A stretch of DNA of 64,000 nt from an uncultured Bacteroidales bacterium (GCA_946408345.1 CAMJRR010000013.1:1-64000), one strand, 5' to 3'. Shown: positions 1-8,521, counted from the first letter of the stretch. A program made the numbers and translations. Notes: a model not told the origin generated them from the letters alone.

Positions 1-30
1 GCTGTCATCCTCATCACCCTCAAGCCATGA
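1..30 (+). CDS. 3' tail of an upstream gene (partial)
   Basis: The frame starting at base 1 reads nine sense codons (A-V-I-L-I-T-L-K-P) and then TGA at 28-30. That stop overlaps the ATG of the next gene at 27-29 as ATGA, a typical translationally coupled junction. The product cannot be identified from nine residues. It could be chance reading rather than a gene end. Confidence 0.3.
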   Translation, partial: AVILITLKP

Positions 31-638
31 ACGACGACACCTATTATATGTTAGCCACACGCGGCGAAGGCCTTTACAAGGAAAAAGGCAGCAAGTTCAT
101 CGCCGAGACCTTCATCGTGATGAATGAGGACGAGGCCAAGGCAGCGGTTGCCTCTGTCAAGAAAAACTATTTTGACGCGAGACATCATTGTTATGCCTAC
201 ATGATTGGTCCCGACAAGAAAACCTTCCGTTCAAGCGATGACGGAGAACCCTCAGGCACGGCGGGCAAGCCCATCCTCAACCAGATCCTTTCCAAAGACG
301 TCACCAATGTATGTGTCGTCGTGACCCGCTACTTTGGCGGCATCAAATTGGGCACTTCAGGCCTCATCAATGCATACAAAACTGCTGCCCGCGAAGCCCT
401 TGACAACGCGCAGATTGTGGAGAAAACCATAAATGAAATTTACAGTTTGGAATTCGAGTACCCCTTGATGAACGAGGTGATGCGCATCATGAAAGAGGAA
501 AATTTGGAGCAGCAAAATCCACGCTTTGAATTAGACTGCTATTTGGAGTTTTCAACAAGAAAAAATTCCGCTTCAAAAATTTTCGAAAAATTCAGCAATT
601 TATTTGGGGTAAAAATAACACATATCAAAACAATGTAA
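27..638 (+). CDS. yigZ: YigZ / IMPACT family protein (UPF0029)
   Basis: This 203-residue protein has the full IMPACT/YigZ architecture. The N-terminal UPF0029 domain is seen in KGSKFIAE (about residues 20-27), HHCYAY, SSDDGEPSGTAGKPIL and VVVTRYFGGIKLGTSGLI. A smaller C-terminal alpha/beta domain (DUF1949-like) follows from about residue 140. Bacterial members have no firmly established reaction; eukaryotic IMPACT regulates the Gcn2 pathway. The length matches the family. The gene may be coupled to an upstream gene through an ATGA overlap and lies 214 bp before dnaA on the same strand. Family assignment is certain, function is not. Confidence 0.93.
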   Translation: MNDDTYYMLATRGEGLYKEKGSKFIAETFIVMNEDEAKAAVASVKKNYFDARHHCYAYMIGPDKKTFRSSDDGEPSGTAGKPILNQILSKDVTNVCVVVTRYFGGIKLGTSGLINAYKTAAREALDNAQIVEKTINEIYSLEFEYPLMNEVMRIMKEENLEQQNPRFELDCYLEFSTRKNSASKIFEKFSNLFGVKITHIKTM

Positions 639-661
639 ATCATATATTTACAAATATTTTA

Positions 662-670
662 TTTTCCACA
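662..670 (+). other. possible DnaA box upstream of dnaA
   Basis: TTTTCCACA differs at one position from the consensus TTATCCACA and lies in the very AT-rich 639-852 spacer upstream of dnaA. Only one box is visible, so this could be autoregulatory or chance. It does not by itself define an origin. Confidence 0.3.
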
Positions 671-750
671 AAATCGAAAATCTCGTATTTTAGAAAAAAG
701 AAAATCAAAAATCAATAGATTTTTAATTTTTTTATAAACAATTAATCCTA

Positions 751-758
751 TATTTTTG
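751..758 (+). promoter_or_regulatory. dnaA promoter -7 box
   Basis: TATTTTTG matches the Bacteroidota -7 consensus TAnnTTTG. It lies about 95 bp before the dnaA ATG, which would give a leader of roughly 90 nt. Confidence 0.6.
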
Positions 759-852
759 CCATGTCAAAACGAGCCCAAAAAGCACGATAAAACACTACAT
801 TCATTCTACTTTTCAAGTAGTTTGAAAGACAATAAAATAGAGCATTTTTACG

Positions 853-2277
853 ATGACAAAGGACCATGTGGAAATATGGAATAGCTGTTTGTCTGTGATT
901 AAAGACAACGTCACGGAGCAGGGATATAAGACCTGGTTCGAACCCATCGTGCCGCTCTCGCTGACCGACAACGTGCTGACCCTGCAGGTGCCCACCCAGT
1001 TCTTCTATGAATACCTTGAGGTGCATTATATTGACCTGCTCAAGACCGTCATCAAGCGCTTCGTCGGTGCAAAAGGGAAATTGGAATATAGGATACCTGT
1101 GGATAGTGCCAATACCTTTGGTTCCATCACCCTGCCCAGTTCCAACCGCAACTATCCGAAAAATCCCATCGGTCAACCTCCCGCACCCGAGCGCTTGTCA
1201 CAAGGCCCCATCAATCCGTTTGTCATCCCCGGGCTCAAGAAACTGCAAATCGACTCGCAGCTCAACGAGAACTACACCTTCGACAACTTCATCGAAGGCG
1301 AATGCAACCGTTTGGCCCGTTCGGCCGGCCTCCGCGTCGCCAAAGACCCGGGCAAGTCGGCTTTCAACCCCTTGGTCATCTATAGCGGAACAGGACTAGG
1401 CAAGACCCATCTTTGTCATGCCATAGGACTGGAGACCAAGCGTCTGCATCCCGAGAAAACAGTTCTCTACGTACAGGCCGAACAACTCTCCACCCAATAT
1501 GTGACCGCCAACAAGAACAACAACCGTCCCGATTTCATCAACTTCTACCAGATGATCGACGTGCTCATCATCGACGACATCCAGTTTCTTGCTGGCAAGG
1601 CGGGTACACAGGATGTGTTCTTCCACATCTTCAACCACTTGCAACAAAACAACAAGCAGATTGTCATCACCAGCGACAAATTCCCTTCGGAGCTGCAAGG
1701 CATGGAAGACCGTTTGTTGTCGCGCTTCAAATGGGGCCTGACTGCCGATCTGCAATCGCCCGACCTCTCCACGCGCACCTCCATCATCCGTGAGAAACTG
1801 CATGACAACGGCATCACCTTCCCTGAGGAAGTGGTGCAATACATCGCCAGCAATGTGCGCAACAACATCCGCGAGTTGGAAGGCGTTATGAACTCGCTCA
1901 TGGCACAGTCGCTGCTCAACAAGAAGTCCGTCACCATCGACATGGCGCAACAGATCATTGACCGATTCGTACGCAACACCGTCAAGGAGGTCTCTGTTGA
2001 ATACATTATTAATATTGTGTGCGAGTATTTCAAAATCACGCCCGAGCAGATGGCGCTCAACACCCGCAAGCACCAAGTAGTGCAGGCCCGTCAGATTGCC
2101 ATGTACCTCTCGAAGAAATACTCCAACGCCAGCCTGGTCTCCATCGGTCAGCAGTGTGGCAAGAAAGACCACGCCACGGTGCACCATGCTTGCAAGACCA
2201 TCGCCGACCGCCTTGAAACCGACAAGCAGTTCAAAGTGATGTTTGCCGACATCGAGAAGAAAATCGCCTTGTCATAA
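853..2277 (+). CDS. dnaA: chromosomal replication initiator DnaA
   Basis: DnaA binds DnaA boxes at the origin, opens it and loads the helicase. The 474-residue protein has all four domains. The N-terminal interaction domain is about residues 1-90, followed by a Pro-rich linker. The AAA+ domain carries Walker A GTGLGKT near residue 178 and Walker B LIIDDIQ near 240. The C-terminal DNA-binding domain carries the signature HATVHHACK near 440. Length and domain order are normal. The ATG at 853 follows a promoter-containing AT-rich spacer. The downstream methyltransferase begins 11 bp after the stop, so the two may be cotranscribed. Confidence 0.99.
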   Translation: MTKDHVEIWNSCLSVIKDNVTEQGYKTWFEPIVPLSLTDNVLTLQVPTQFFYEYLEVHYIDLLKTVIKRFVGAKGKLEYRIPVDSANTFGSITLPSSNRNYPKNPIGQPPAPERLSQGPINPFVIPGLKKLQIDSQLNENYTFDNFIEGECNRLARSAGLRVAKDPGKSAFNPLVIYSGTGLGKTHLCHAIGLETKRLHPEKTVLYVQAEQLSTQYVTANKNNNRPDFINFYQMIDVLIIDDIQFLAGKAGTQDVFFHIFNHLQQNNKQIVITSDKFPSELQGMEDRLLSRFKWGLTADLQSPDLSTRTSIIREKLHDNGITFPEEVVQYIASNVRNNIRELEGVMNSLMAQSLLNKKSVTIDMAQQIIDRFVRNTVKEVSVEYIINIVCEYFKITPEQMALNTRKHQVVQARQIAMYLSKKYSNASLVSIGQQCGKKDHATVHHACKTIADRLETDKQFKVMFADIEKKIALS

Positions 2278-2288
2278 CCCATCATTTT

Positions 2289-3035
2289 ATGACTAACAAC
2301 TTTGGAAAACTCTATCTCGTGCCCAACCTGCTTGGTGCAACGAAACCTGAACAAGTAATTCCTACAGGAACGCTCCAAATTGTAAAACGGCTGAAACATT
2401 TTGTTGTGGAAAACACCCGCACCTCACGGCGCGTGTTGAGCCGCATTGGGATGGACTGCGCCATTGATGACATCGAGTTCATCGAGCTCGACAAGCACAA
2501 CGCCCGCAACCTCGACCTGATGGAGCACCTCGGCGCCTGCCTGCAAGGCGAGGATATGGGCCTGATGTCGGAAGCCGGCACGCCCTGCGTCGCCGACCCG
2601 GGCGCGCTGGTCGTAGACTTAGCTCATTCCGCTGGCATACAAGTGATTCCATTGGTCGGACCCAATGCCATGATTCTTGCTTTAATGGCTTCTGGCTTCA
2701 ACGGACAGTCTTTTGCTTTCCATGGCTACTTGCCTATCAAGAGCCCTGAGAGGCAAAATGCTATCAAGGATTTGGAACGCCGTTCGATGGCCAACAACGA
2801 GACGGAGCTGTTCATTGAAACGCCTTTTCGCAACAACGCCATGCTGCAAGATTTGTGCAAGAACCTCTACCCTGCTACAAGAGTTTGCGTGGCTTGCAAC
2901 CTCACCTGCGACGACGAACTCATCATCAGCCAAAGCATCGGGGAATGGAAAGACTACAAAGGCGACCTTAACAAAAAGCCCGCTGTGTTTCTGGTTTACA
3001 GCGAGCCGAGGAGGAACTTCCAAAGAAGGAAGTAA
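2289..3035 (+). CDS. RsmI-like SAM-dependent methyltransferase (tetrapyrrole methylase fold)
   Basis: The 248-residue protein resembles the RsmI/YraL group of the tetrapyrrole methylase superfamily. RsmI 2'-O-methylates C1402 of 16S rRNA. Recognisable blocks are SEAGTPCVADPG (about 97-108, the equivalent of the SDAGTP loop), PLVGPNAMILAL near 124 and FHGYLP near 145. The N-terminal glycine-rich SAM loop of classical RsmI is less clear. It is shorter than E. coli RsmI and lacks its C-terminal helical tail, as is usual for the short Bacteroidota form. The gene follows dnaA by 11 bp and converges with queE, with stop codons 1 bp apart. The exact substrate is inferred, not shown. Confidence 0.8.
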   Translation: MTNNFGKLYLVPNLLGATKPEQVIPTGTLQIVKRLKHFVVENTRTSRRVLSRIGMDCAIDDIEFIELDKHNARNLDLMEHLGACLQGEDMGLMSEAGTPCVADPGALVVDLAHSAGIQVIPLVGPNAMILALMASGFNGQSFAFHGYLPIKSPERQNAIKDLERRSMANNETELFIETPFRNNAMLQDLCKNLYPATRVCVACNLTCDDELIISQSIGEWKDYKGDLNKKPAVFLVYSEPRRNFQRRK

Positions 3036-3036
3036 A

Positions 3037-3627
3037 CTATCTGATATTCAATATCCTATGGACTTGCAAGGATAGCCGCCAGCCAGGGTTCTGCATTACC
3101 GCCTCAACGCAGGCTTTCATGTTGGCTTTTCGTTGTGTTTCGTCTTCACAAAAACACGGCTGCAAAAAACGATGTTTCGCCTGAATTTCATCATATTGCA
3201 CCAAATCCTGACCAAGATAGACCACCTTCAACTCATCACAATGCTTTAACACACAAGGTTCCAAGTTGCCACCTTCGAAAGCGGTTTTAGGCGAAAGCGT
3301 TACCCAATCAAGATTGGTGGGCAAAGGTCGCGTCCCGTTGGTCTCAATGGCGATGGTCTTGCCTGTCTTTTGTTTCAGCTCTGTCACAAAAGCCTCATCG
3401 ATGAACAAAGATGGCTCTCCACCCGTCAACACGACCAATGGTGCAACAGGATACTTATTGACTTCCTCTACAATCTCTTGCAACGACATCATCTGCCCTT
3501 CCTGATGTTGTGTGTCGCAAAAGGCGCAACGCAGGTTGCATCCGCTGAAGCGCACGAAGACAGCAGGCGTACCGCTATGGTAGCCTTCACCTTGAAGGGA
3601 GTAGAATATTTCGTTAATCTTATACAA
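3037..3627 (-). CDS. queE: 7-carboxy-7-deazaguanine synthase QueE (radical SAM)
   Basis: QueE converts 6-carboxytetrahydropterin to 7-carboxy-7-deazaguanine, a ring-contraction step in preQ0/queuosine synthesis. The 196-residue protein begins with the family block FYSLQGEGYHSGTP. It carries the radical-SAM iron-sulfur cysteines as CxxxCxxC at C30, C34 and C37, followed by the glycine-rich VLTGGEPSL near residue 65. It is the last gene of a - strand operon queF-queC-queD-queE, with a 91-bp gap from queD. The complete set supports de novo preQ1 synthesis. It converges tail to tail with the RsmI-like gene. Confidence 0.96.
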   Translation of the reverse strand: MYKINEIFYSLQGEGYHSGTPAVFVRFSGCNLRCAFCDTQHQEGQMMSLQEIVEEVNKYPVAPLVVLTGGEPSLFIDEAFVTELKQKTGKTIAIETNGTRPLPTNLDWVTLSPKTAFEGGNLEPCVLKHCDELKVVYLGQDLVQYDEIQAKHRFLQPCFCEDETQRKANMKACVEAVMQNPGWRLSLQVHRILNIR

Positions 3628-3718
3628 TGTTGAATCGTTGATTGTTTAACTGTTTAATTGTTTGACAATCAGCTCTCAGCTCAAATCCAACCAAGCTGAT
3701 AGCTAATAGCTTTCAATA

Positions 3719-4072
3719 TCAATCAAAATTCTGCGGGGCATCATCCTTGATGTAGGAGGCTTTATTGTCGCGTGACTCCCACACATCAGCGCGGTAACAA
3801 TTTGGAACGGTATCCACAATCCACTTAGCCAAGTTCTCGGCTGTAGGATTGAAGTCCAGGACTTCGTTGATATTGGTATGGTCGATCTTTCCGTGTATCA
3901 AGCGCTTGATTTCGGTGAAGTCGCACACCATGCCATTGCTGTCGAGCTTTTCAGCACGGCAATACACATTGATTTTCCAGTTGTGGCCATGCAGGTTCTC
4001 GCATTTGCTCTCATAGTCGAGGTAAAGCTGATGGCAGGCGGATATTTCTAGGGTTTTTCTGACGTAATACAT
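3719..4072 (-). CDS. queD: 6-carboxy-5,6,7,8-tetrahydropterin synthase QueD
   Basis: QueD converts dihydroneopterin triphosphate to 6-carboxytetrahydropterin, the first committed step toward queuosine. The 117-residue protein is a compact PTPS-fold enzyme. The zinc ligands are H14, H28 and H30 (the latter two in NLHGHNW), with catalytic C24. VCDFTEIK, DHTNIN and PTAENLAKW complete the family signature. Length is normal. It lies between queC, separated by a REP-like inverted repeat, and queE in the que operon. Confidence 0.96.
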   Translation of the reverse strand: MYYVRKTLEISACHQLYLDYESKCENLHGHNWKINVYCRAEKLDSNGMVCDFTEIKRLIHGKIDHTNINEVLDFNPTAENLAKWIVDTVPNCYRADVWESRDNKASYIKDDAPQNFD

Positions 4073-4116
4073 ATTCAGTTGGCAGTTTTCAGTTATTCAG
4101 TTATTCAGTTGAAGCA

Positions 4117-4179
4117 GGTTGCTGAGCCTGTCGAAGCACCGTCTTGATTTCTGTCGGCCCTTCGACGGGCTCAGGGACC
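4117..4179. repeat. REP-like doublet (family 1) between queC and queD
   Basis: Two 25-bp arms (4117-4141 and 4155-4179) are inverted repeats of each other with 20 of 25 positions matching, separated by 13 bp. The core is CTTCGACGGGCTCAGGGACC in the right arm. The same core with AA for GG recurs at 10447-10471 and 59076-59100. The arrangement is like a REPIN (two REP sequences in opposite orientation) and would form a long hairpin in the queC-queD transcript. Confidence 0.75.
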
Positions 4180-4839
4180 TTAGCAATATGATTCATATTC
4201 GGTATGGTCCTCGATTCCAGCATCTTTCAGAGCTTGGCGGCGCTCTCGGCAAGTGCCGCATTTACCGCAATGCTTCTCGCCACCTTTATAGCAGGAATAG
4301 GTCTCGGTATAGTCCAAACCCAAGGCCTTGCCGTGCTCAGCGATTTCTTTCTTGCTCAAATAGGTATAAGGCGCAAAAACCGTGATATTCTCATAAGTTC
4401 CCGCCGACATGGCCTCTGACATGGCATTGACAAAGCCTGGGCGGCAGTCGGGATAGATGGAGTGGTCGCCGGCATGGTTGGCTATCATCACGCGTTTCAA
4501 GCCGTTGCTCTCGGCAATACCCGCGGCAATAGCCAACATAATACCGTTGCGGAAAGGCACCACCGTCGATTTCATGTTCTCGTCGTCGTAGTTGCCTTCA
4601 GGGATGTCTGCCGCTGTCATTAACAAGGCACTCTTGAAGTAGCGGTGCATAAATTCCAGAGGAACAATAATATGCTTGATGCCCAAGCGTTGGCAATGCG
4701 TCACTGCGCACACTCGTTCACGACCGTTCTGGGTGGAGCCATAGTCGAAGGTGATGGCGAGGGCGATTTCGTCCTTGTATTCGTATAGCATAGTGGTCGA
4801 GTCCATGCCTCCCGATATGATTATAACCGCGTCTTTCAT
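4180..4839 (-). CDS. queC: 7-cyano-7-deazaguanine (preQ0) synthase QueC
   Basis: QueC uses ATP and ammonia to convert 7-carboxy-7-deazaguanine to preQ0. The 219-residue protein starts with the PP-loop ATP pyrophosphatase motif SGGMDSTT (S9-T16). It ends with a zinc-binding knuckle whose cysteines lie in [15 protein letters not shown], near residues 183-197. Length is normal. The start codon overlaps the queF stop (ATGA at 4836-4839), indicating translational coupling. Confidence 0.97.
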   Translation of the reverse strand: MKDAVIIISGGMDSTTMLYEYKDEIALAITFDYGSTQNGRERVCAVTHCQRLGIKHIIVPLEFMHRYFKSALLMTAADIPEGNYDDENMKSTVVPFRNGIMLAIAAGIAESNGLKRVMIANHAGDHSIYPDCRPGFVNAMSEAMSAGTYENITVFAPYTYLSKKEIAEHGKALGLDYTETYSCYKGGEKHCGKCGTCRERRQALKDAGIEDHTEYESYC

Positions 4840-5306
4840 GAGTTGTGGAATGCTGACATTAAACGTTGCTTCACCATGTCTTGATGCTCGGCATCACCAT
4901 AGTTGGCAAAGGGCTTGATGGAGATGCCGCCACGGGGATTGAATAAGCCGATGACCTCCAGATACTTGGGGTCCATCAGCTTGACCAAGTCCTTCATGAT
5001 GATATTGACGCAGTCTTCATGGAAGTCGCCGTGGTTGCGGAAGCTGAAGAGGTAGAGTTTGAGGCTCTTGCTCTCCACCATCAGTGTACGCGGAATATAA
5101 TTTATTATAAGGTGTCCAAAGTCGGGCTGGCCTGTCTTGGGGCACAGCGAGGTAAACTCGGGACAATCCAAAGTCACAAGGTATTCGTTCTCAGGATGTT
5201 TATTTTCAAACACCTCCAGTACCTCGGGTGTATAGTCATAATTGTATTGGGTATTTTGGTTGCCCAACAGCGTGACACCTTTCAACTCTTGTTCGTTTCT
5301 TGACAT
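4836..5306 (-). CDS. queF: NADPH-dependent 7-cyano-7-deazaguanine reductase QueF
   Basis: QueF reduces preQ0 to preQ1. In the 156-residue product the catalytic cysteine is C55 in [13 protein letters not shown], with the acid residue D62. ESKSLKLY and [11 protein letters not shown] complete the signature of the short, single-domain class. A longer reading frame starts at a TTG at 5327, but that TTG lies inside the -7 box at 5325-5332, so the ATG at 5306 is the likely start. First gene of the que operon. The leader is too short for a preQ1 riboswitch of known size. Confidence 0.96.
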   Translation of the reverse strand: MSRNEQELKGVTLLGNQNTQYNYDYTPEVLEVFENKHPENEYLVTLDCPEFTSLCPKTGQPDFGHLIINYIPRTLMVESKSLKLYLFSFRNHGDFHEDCVNIIMKDLVKLMDPKYLEVIGLFNPRGGISIKPFANYGDAEHQDMVKQRLMSAFHNS

Positions 5307-5324
5307 GGGTTTATATTTTGGCTG

Positions 5325-5332
5325 CAAAATTA
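5325..5332 (-). promoter_or_regulatory. que operon promoter -7 box
   Basis: On the - strand this reads TAATTTTG, matching TAnnTTTG, about 18 bp before the queF ATG. It fixes the queF start downstream of it. Confidence 0.6.
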
Positions 5333-5402
5333 GTAAATGTTAGTTGACGGAATGCCCTGAAGGTCAGAAATCCATCAAAAATCATTCAAAAAAACAAAAG
5401 AA

Positions 5403-5442
5403 AATCCGTGTCTTCCAGTCATTTGACCCATAGACACGGATT
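5403..5442 (-). terminator. hairpin downstream of the first POT gene
   Basis: AATCCGTGTCT and AGACACGGATT form an 11-bp perfect stem with an 18-nt loop. It lies between the stop of the transporter gene (5499) and the que promoter. The T-tract is weak, so termination strength is uncertain. Confidence 0.55.
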
Positions 5443-5498
5443 ATCTAGGATTTTGATTTAATTTTTAAACAGATTTCTATCCGAAGGATATACCATAT

Positions 5499-7181
5499 TT
5501 AACACCCCGACGTGGCCCGCTCTAGTCTCTTCATAATCGAGAAGATGAACACGGCGGAGAGCAGACAAAGCACAACGAGCACACCCCACACCATCCAAAG
5601 CGGCATACCCGTACCCCAGATGCGGGCAATGACACTGGTGAGGTAGTTACCGATGGCGGTCACGCAGAACCACAAGCCCATCATCATGCCCTTGTACTTG
5701 GGTGGTGCCACCTTTGTGACAAATGAGATGCCGATGGGGCTCAACAATAGTTCAGCAAATGTCAGAACGAAATAAGTGCTAATCAACCAGTTGGGCGAGA
5801 CTAATGTGCTACTCACACCACCTTGGGCCTTCAGTTCAGCAGGACTGGCCAAGGGGAATGAGCAAATGACCAAGATAAGGAAGCCCAACGCGGCCACAAT
5901 CATGCCCATGCCAATCTTACGCGGCGAAGAAGGCTCCTTGCCTTTCTTTGCCAAAGCACCGAAGACCGCCATCGAGACAGGTGTCAAGGCGACAACAAAG
6001 AATGGATTGAACTGTTGGAATTGCTGCGGCAGGATGTTAATCGTGTCGGGCATAACGTGATAGAACGTCCACGCCATAATCCACAAAAACGCCGTTATGC
6101 CGCATAAGATGCCACGATTCAAAGGCTTGGTGGCCTGAGCAGCCCCAAACATCGTATAAATCGAGATGGCGACCATCGTCAGTGACCAGATATTGAAGCC
6201 AAACCGAGTGAAACCACTTGCCGTGCTTTGCGTGTAGTCGCGGGCGAAGTAAGTCAGGCAAAGGCCAGCTTGTTGGAATGACATCCAGAAGAAAATCACT
6301 ACAGCGAAAACCATCACCAGGGCAGTGATACGCTCGCGTGTCTGTTCCTTCGAGAGTTCCGTCACATTCACGGTGGTGCTTTCCATGGCCTTAGCCTGCT
6401 TGGTGTTGACATCGGCATGCTTGAACCACTTACGACAGCTCAGATAGATAGCCATCGAGAGAATCAATGAAATGCAAGCTACACCAAAGCCATAATTGTA
6501 GGCACCCGACAAGGCATCAATATAGTTGTTGGCGAAGCCAGCCAAGTCGTTGACATTGCCACCTTGCTGTACGGCCAAAGCCTCGAAAGTGGAAAGTGCC
6601 TCGGGCGTGATGGTGCCATCAAGGTATTGGTGAGCCAATGAAGGAATCTGTGGCACATAGCTAAAGCCTGCCTTGCCGAGGAACAAGTCTGTCACTTTGG
6701 TGGCGGCCATGGGAGCAAACATAGAGCCAATGTTGATAGCCATGTAAAACAGGCTGAAGCCGTTATCGCGGAAGGCACTGTATTTGGCCTCATCGTAGAG
6801 GTTGCCCACCATCACCTGGAGGTTACCTTTGAACAAACCTGTACCAATGGCGATGAGTGCCAAGGCAGAGAACATGGTAATCTTTGCCGTAGTCGTCGCC
6901 ATAGGTACCGCCAGCAGGAGGTAACCAAGGAACATGACCACGATACCCGACTTCACCATCTTGCCGTAACCGAAACGGTCGGCGAGCATGCCACCGATGA
7001 GCGGCATAAAGTAGACGCATCCGAGGAAGATGCCGTAGATATTACCCGCTTGTGCTTCGTTGTAGCCGAACTTGGCTTGCAGGAAAAGCACGAAAATCGC
7101 CAACATCGTGTAGTAGCCAAAGCGCTCGCCCGTGTTGGCCAATGCGAGGGCATAAAGCCCTTTAGGATGACCTTTGAACAT
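5499..7181 (-). CDS. POT/PTR-family proton-dependent oligopeptide transporter
   Basis: This 560-residue inner-membrane protein has about 12-14 hydrophobic segments and the N-terminal POT signature HPKGLYALALANTGERFGYY. It is expected to import di- or tripeptides with protons, but substrates cannot be read from sequence. The classical ExxERFxYY motif reads NTGERFGYY here, so the first Glu, part of the proton-coupling pair in studied homologues, is Asn. The gene lies 15 bp downstream of the DUF1016 nuclease gene and probably shares its transcript. A paralogue with the same Asn substitution lies on the other side of the nuclease gene. Confidence 0.93.
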   Translation of the reverse strand: MFKGHPKGLYALALANTGERFGYYTMLAIFVLFLQAKFGYNEAQAGNIYGIFLGCVYFMPLIGGMLADRFGYGKMVKSGIVVMFLGYLLLAVPMATTTAKITMFSALALIAIGTGLFKGNLQVMVGNLYDEAKYSAFRDNGFSLFYMAINIGSMFAPMAATKVTDLFLGKAGFSYVPQIPSLAHQYLDGTITPEALSTFEALAVQQGGNVNDLAGFANNYIDALSGAYNYGFGVACISLILSMAIYLSCRKWFKHADVNTKQAKAMESTTVNVTELSKEQTRERITALVMVFAVVIFFWMSFQQAGLCLTYFARDYTQSTASGFTRFGFNIWSLTMVAISIYTMFGAAQATKPLNRGILCGITAFLWIMAWTFYHVMPDTINILPQQFQQFNPFFVVALTPVSMAVFGALAKKGKEPSSPRKIGMGMIVAALGFLILVICSFPLASPAELKAQGGVSSTLVSPNWLISTYFVLTFAELLLSPIGISFVTKVAPPKYKGMMMGLWFCVTAIGNYLTSVIARIWGTGMPLWMVWGVLVVLCLLSAVFIFSIMKRLERATSGC

Positions 7182-7196
7182 AATTATGAGGTTTTA

Positions 7197-8510
7197 TTAT
7201 TCGTTTTGTTGATGATTCATTAAGCGTTTGGTTTCGCGGAGTTCCCTTTGCAGTAGTTCCATCCGCTCTTTCAACTGCTCTTGCGAAGGCAAAGCGTCTT
7301 TAATTCGGATATTATTATAAGTGGCCACGCCCATCGGTGTACTGATGCCCCTGAACGACCATTGCACATCGGTGCTGTTCATATCCGAGCAAATCAGCAA
7401 ACCGTTGGTCGGATTGTCATCGTCGGCTTTCAGCAGTTCGTCCACAGCATTCACATAATAGTTCAACTTGCCCGCATACTCAGGTTCAAAAGGCTTGGCT
7501 TTCAACTCGCAAGCGATATAACATCTCAATCGGATATGATAGAACAAAAGGTCTATCTTCCTTGTGCGACCACCGACAATGATTTCCTTCTGTTTACCGA
7601 TGAATGCAAAGCCTGTACCCATTTCCAAAAGCAAGGCAGTGATGTTTTTGGAAAGTGCCTCTTCCAATTCCGCCTCATCGTATATTTCGTGGCTGACCGT
7701 TGCAAAGCCGAAGTCATAGTTTTCCTTCAACACTTCCTGAACGAGCTTACTCCGCAAAGCAGGCAGATGCTCCGAAAAGTTGTTGATGATTTTGCCTTGA
7801 TGTTCAAATAAATTAGCCTTGATACAGTTTATTAGTGCTGAACGGCTTAATCCCTTTTCTATGGTCTGTCCTAAATAGAAAACAGCTTCTTCTATGGATT
7901 TGCATTTTGTTATTATCTCCACATGGTGCCGCCACGGTACAAGAGCAAAAAGCAGCGGAAATTCTCCACCAAGTTGGTGGAGTTTTTCATCCTCCAATTC
8001 TGCACCAGTTTGATACAATTTTATAGTATTTTGATTATCAATATCTTGTATTTCTTTACCAACTTGGTAAAGTTTTTTGTCTTCTATTTCTTTACCAACT
8101 TGGTAAAGTTTTTTAGACAATTGATTTATAGTATGTTGTAATTCTCGAATGGCTTGTTGGAGAATTTCCGCATCCGTTTCATTGGTATAAAACAGATACC
8201 ATCTTTTCATAAACCATAGATTTGAGGTAGAGAATCCATCTATATCCGGAAACTCACTCTGCAAATCCAGACTCACTTGCTCCACAACGCCCGCACCCCA
8301 ACGTTCCTCAGCTTTTTTCTGCACAAGGTCGCGGCCAAGTTGCCAGTTGAAAAGCAGTTTCTCCGCATTCACCCTTACGGCAGCCTTCACTTGCGCCGAG
8401 CGGTAGCGGTGCTTCACTTCCGCGATCCAATCGGCATAGTCCGTATCGATGTGAATGTCGTGCGAACTGACGATGCGTGGCTGTTCCAAATCGTTATTTT
8501 CCATTTGCAT
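7197..8510 (-). CDS. YhcG-like DUF1016 protein with PDDEXK nuclease domain
   Basis: The 437-residue protein matches the YhcG/DUF1016 family. The N-terminal domain (about residues 20-235) includes WGAGVVEQVSLDLQSEFPD and PWRHHVEIITKCKSIEEAVFY. The C-terminal PDDEXK nuclease fold has RKIDLLFYH near residue 318 and CELKAK near 333, followed by FEPEYAGKLNYY. Homologues are widespread, patchily distributed accessory genes; a DNA-cleaving role is inferred from the fold. Between the two domain blocks, residues about 132-182 are a run of 12-residue repeats (KLYQVGKEIEDK-like), each encoded by a palindrome. The gene has its own promoter and separates two POT paralogues. A second ATG two codons in (8504) could also be the start. 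Confidence 0.92.
   Translation of the reverse strand: MQMENNDLEQPRIVSSHDIHIDTDYADWIAEVKHRYRSAQVKAAVRVNAEKLLFNWQLGRDLVQKKAEERWGAGVVEQVSLDLQSEFPDIDGFSTSNLWFMKRWYLFYTNETDAEILQQAIRELQHTINQLSKKLYQVGKEIEDKKLYQVGKEIQDIDNQNTIKLYQTGAELEDEKLHQLGGEFPLLFALVPWRHHVEIITKCKSIEEAVFYLGQTIEKGLSRSALINCIKANLFEHQGKIINNFSEHLPALRSKLVQEVLKENYDFGFATVSHEIYDEAELEEALSKNITALLLEMGTGFAFIGKQKEIIVGGRTRKIDLLFYHIRLRCYIACELKAKPFEPEYAGKLNYYVNAVDELLKADDDNPTNGLLICSDMNSTDVQWSFRGISTPMGVATYNNIRIKDALPSQEQLKERMELLQRELRETKRLMNHQQNE
7964..8108 (-). repeat. in-frame 36-bp repeats with perfect palindromes inside the nuclease gene
   Basis: Four palindromes are centred at 8099, 8063, 8009 and 7973, with spacings of 36, 54 (36+18) and 36 bp, all multiples of 3. 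Two copies read CTTTACCAACTTGGTAAAG (8090-8108 and 8054-8072). The copy at 7964-7982 reads CTCCACCAAGTTGGTGGAG, which keeps the palindrome by changing both arms. The copy at 8001-8017 is imperfect, but its two mismatched positions become G-U pairs in the sense mRNA. The protein repeats are KLYQVGKEIEDK, KLYQVGKEIQDI plus six residues, KLYQTGAELEDE and KLHQLGGEF. Confidence 0.9.
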
Positions 8511-8521
8511 TTATTTTGCTG

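Noticed and set aside
639..852. Chromosomal origin of replication
   Set aside because: Only one DnaA-box-like sequence is visible; AT-richness alone is not enough to call oriC.
1396..2187. 263-codon antisense frame across dnaA
   Set aside because: Shadow of the high-GC dnaA coding frame; no family resemblance and no ribosome binding site. The same holds for other long antisense frames in valS, dnaE and the C25 genes.
4119..4385. 88-codon + strand frame over queC and the REP doublet
   Set aside because: Antisense to queC with no domain; produced by the repeat and codon bias.
5307..5400. preQ1 riboswitch upstream of queF
   Set aside because: The -7 box is only about 18 bp before the ATG, leaving no room for an aptamer of known size in the leader.
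7964..8108. CRISPR-like array of 36-bp spaced palindromic repeats
   Set aside because: The repeats lie in frame within an intact DUF1016 gene, no unique spacers separate them and no cas genes are present.
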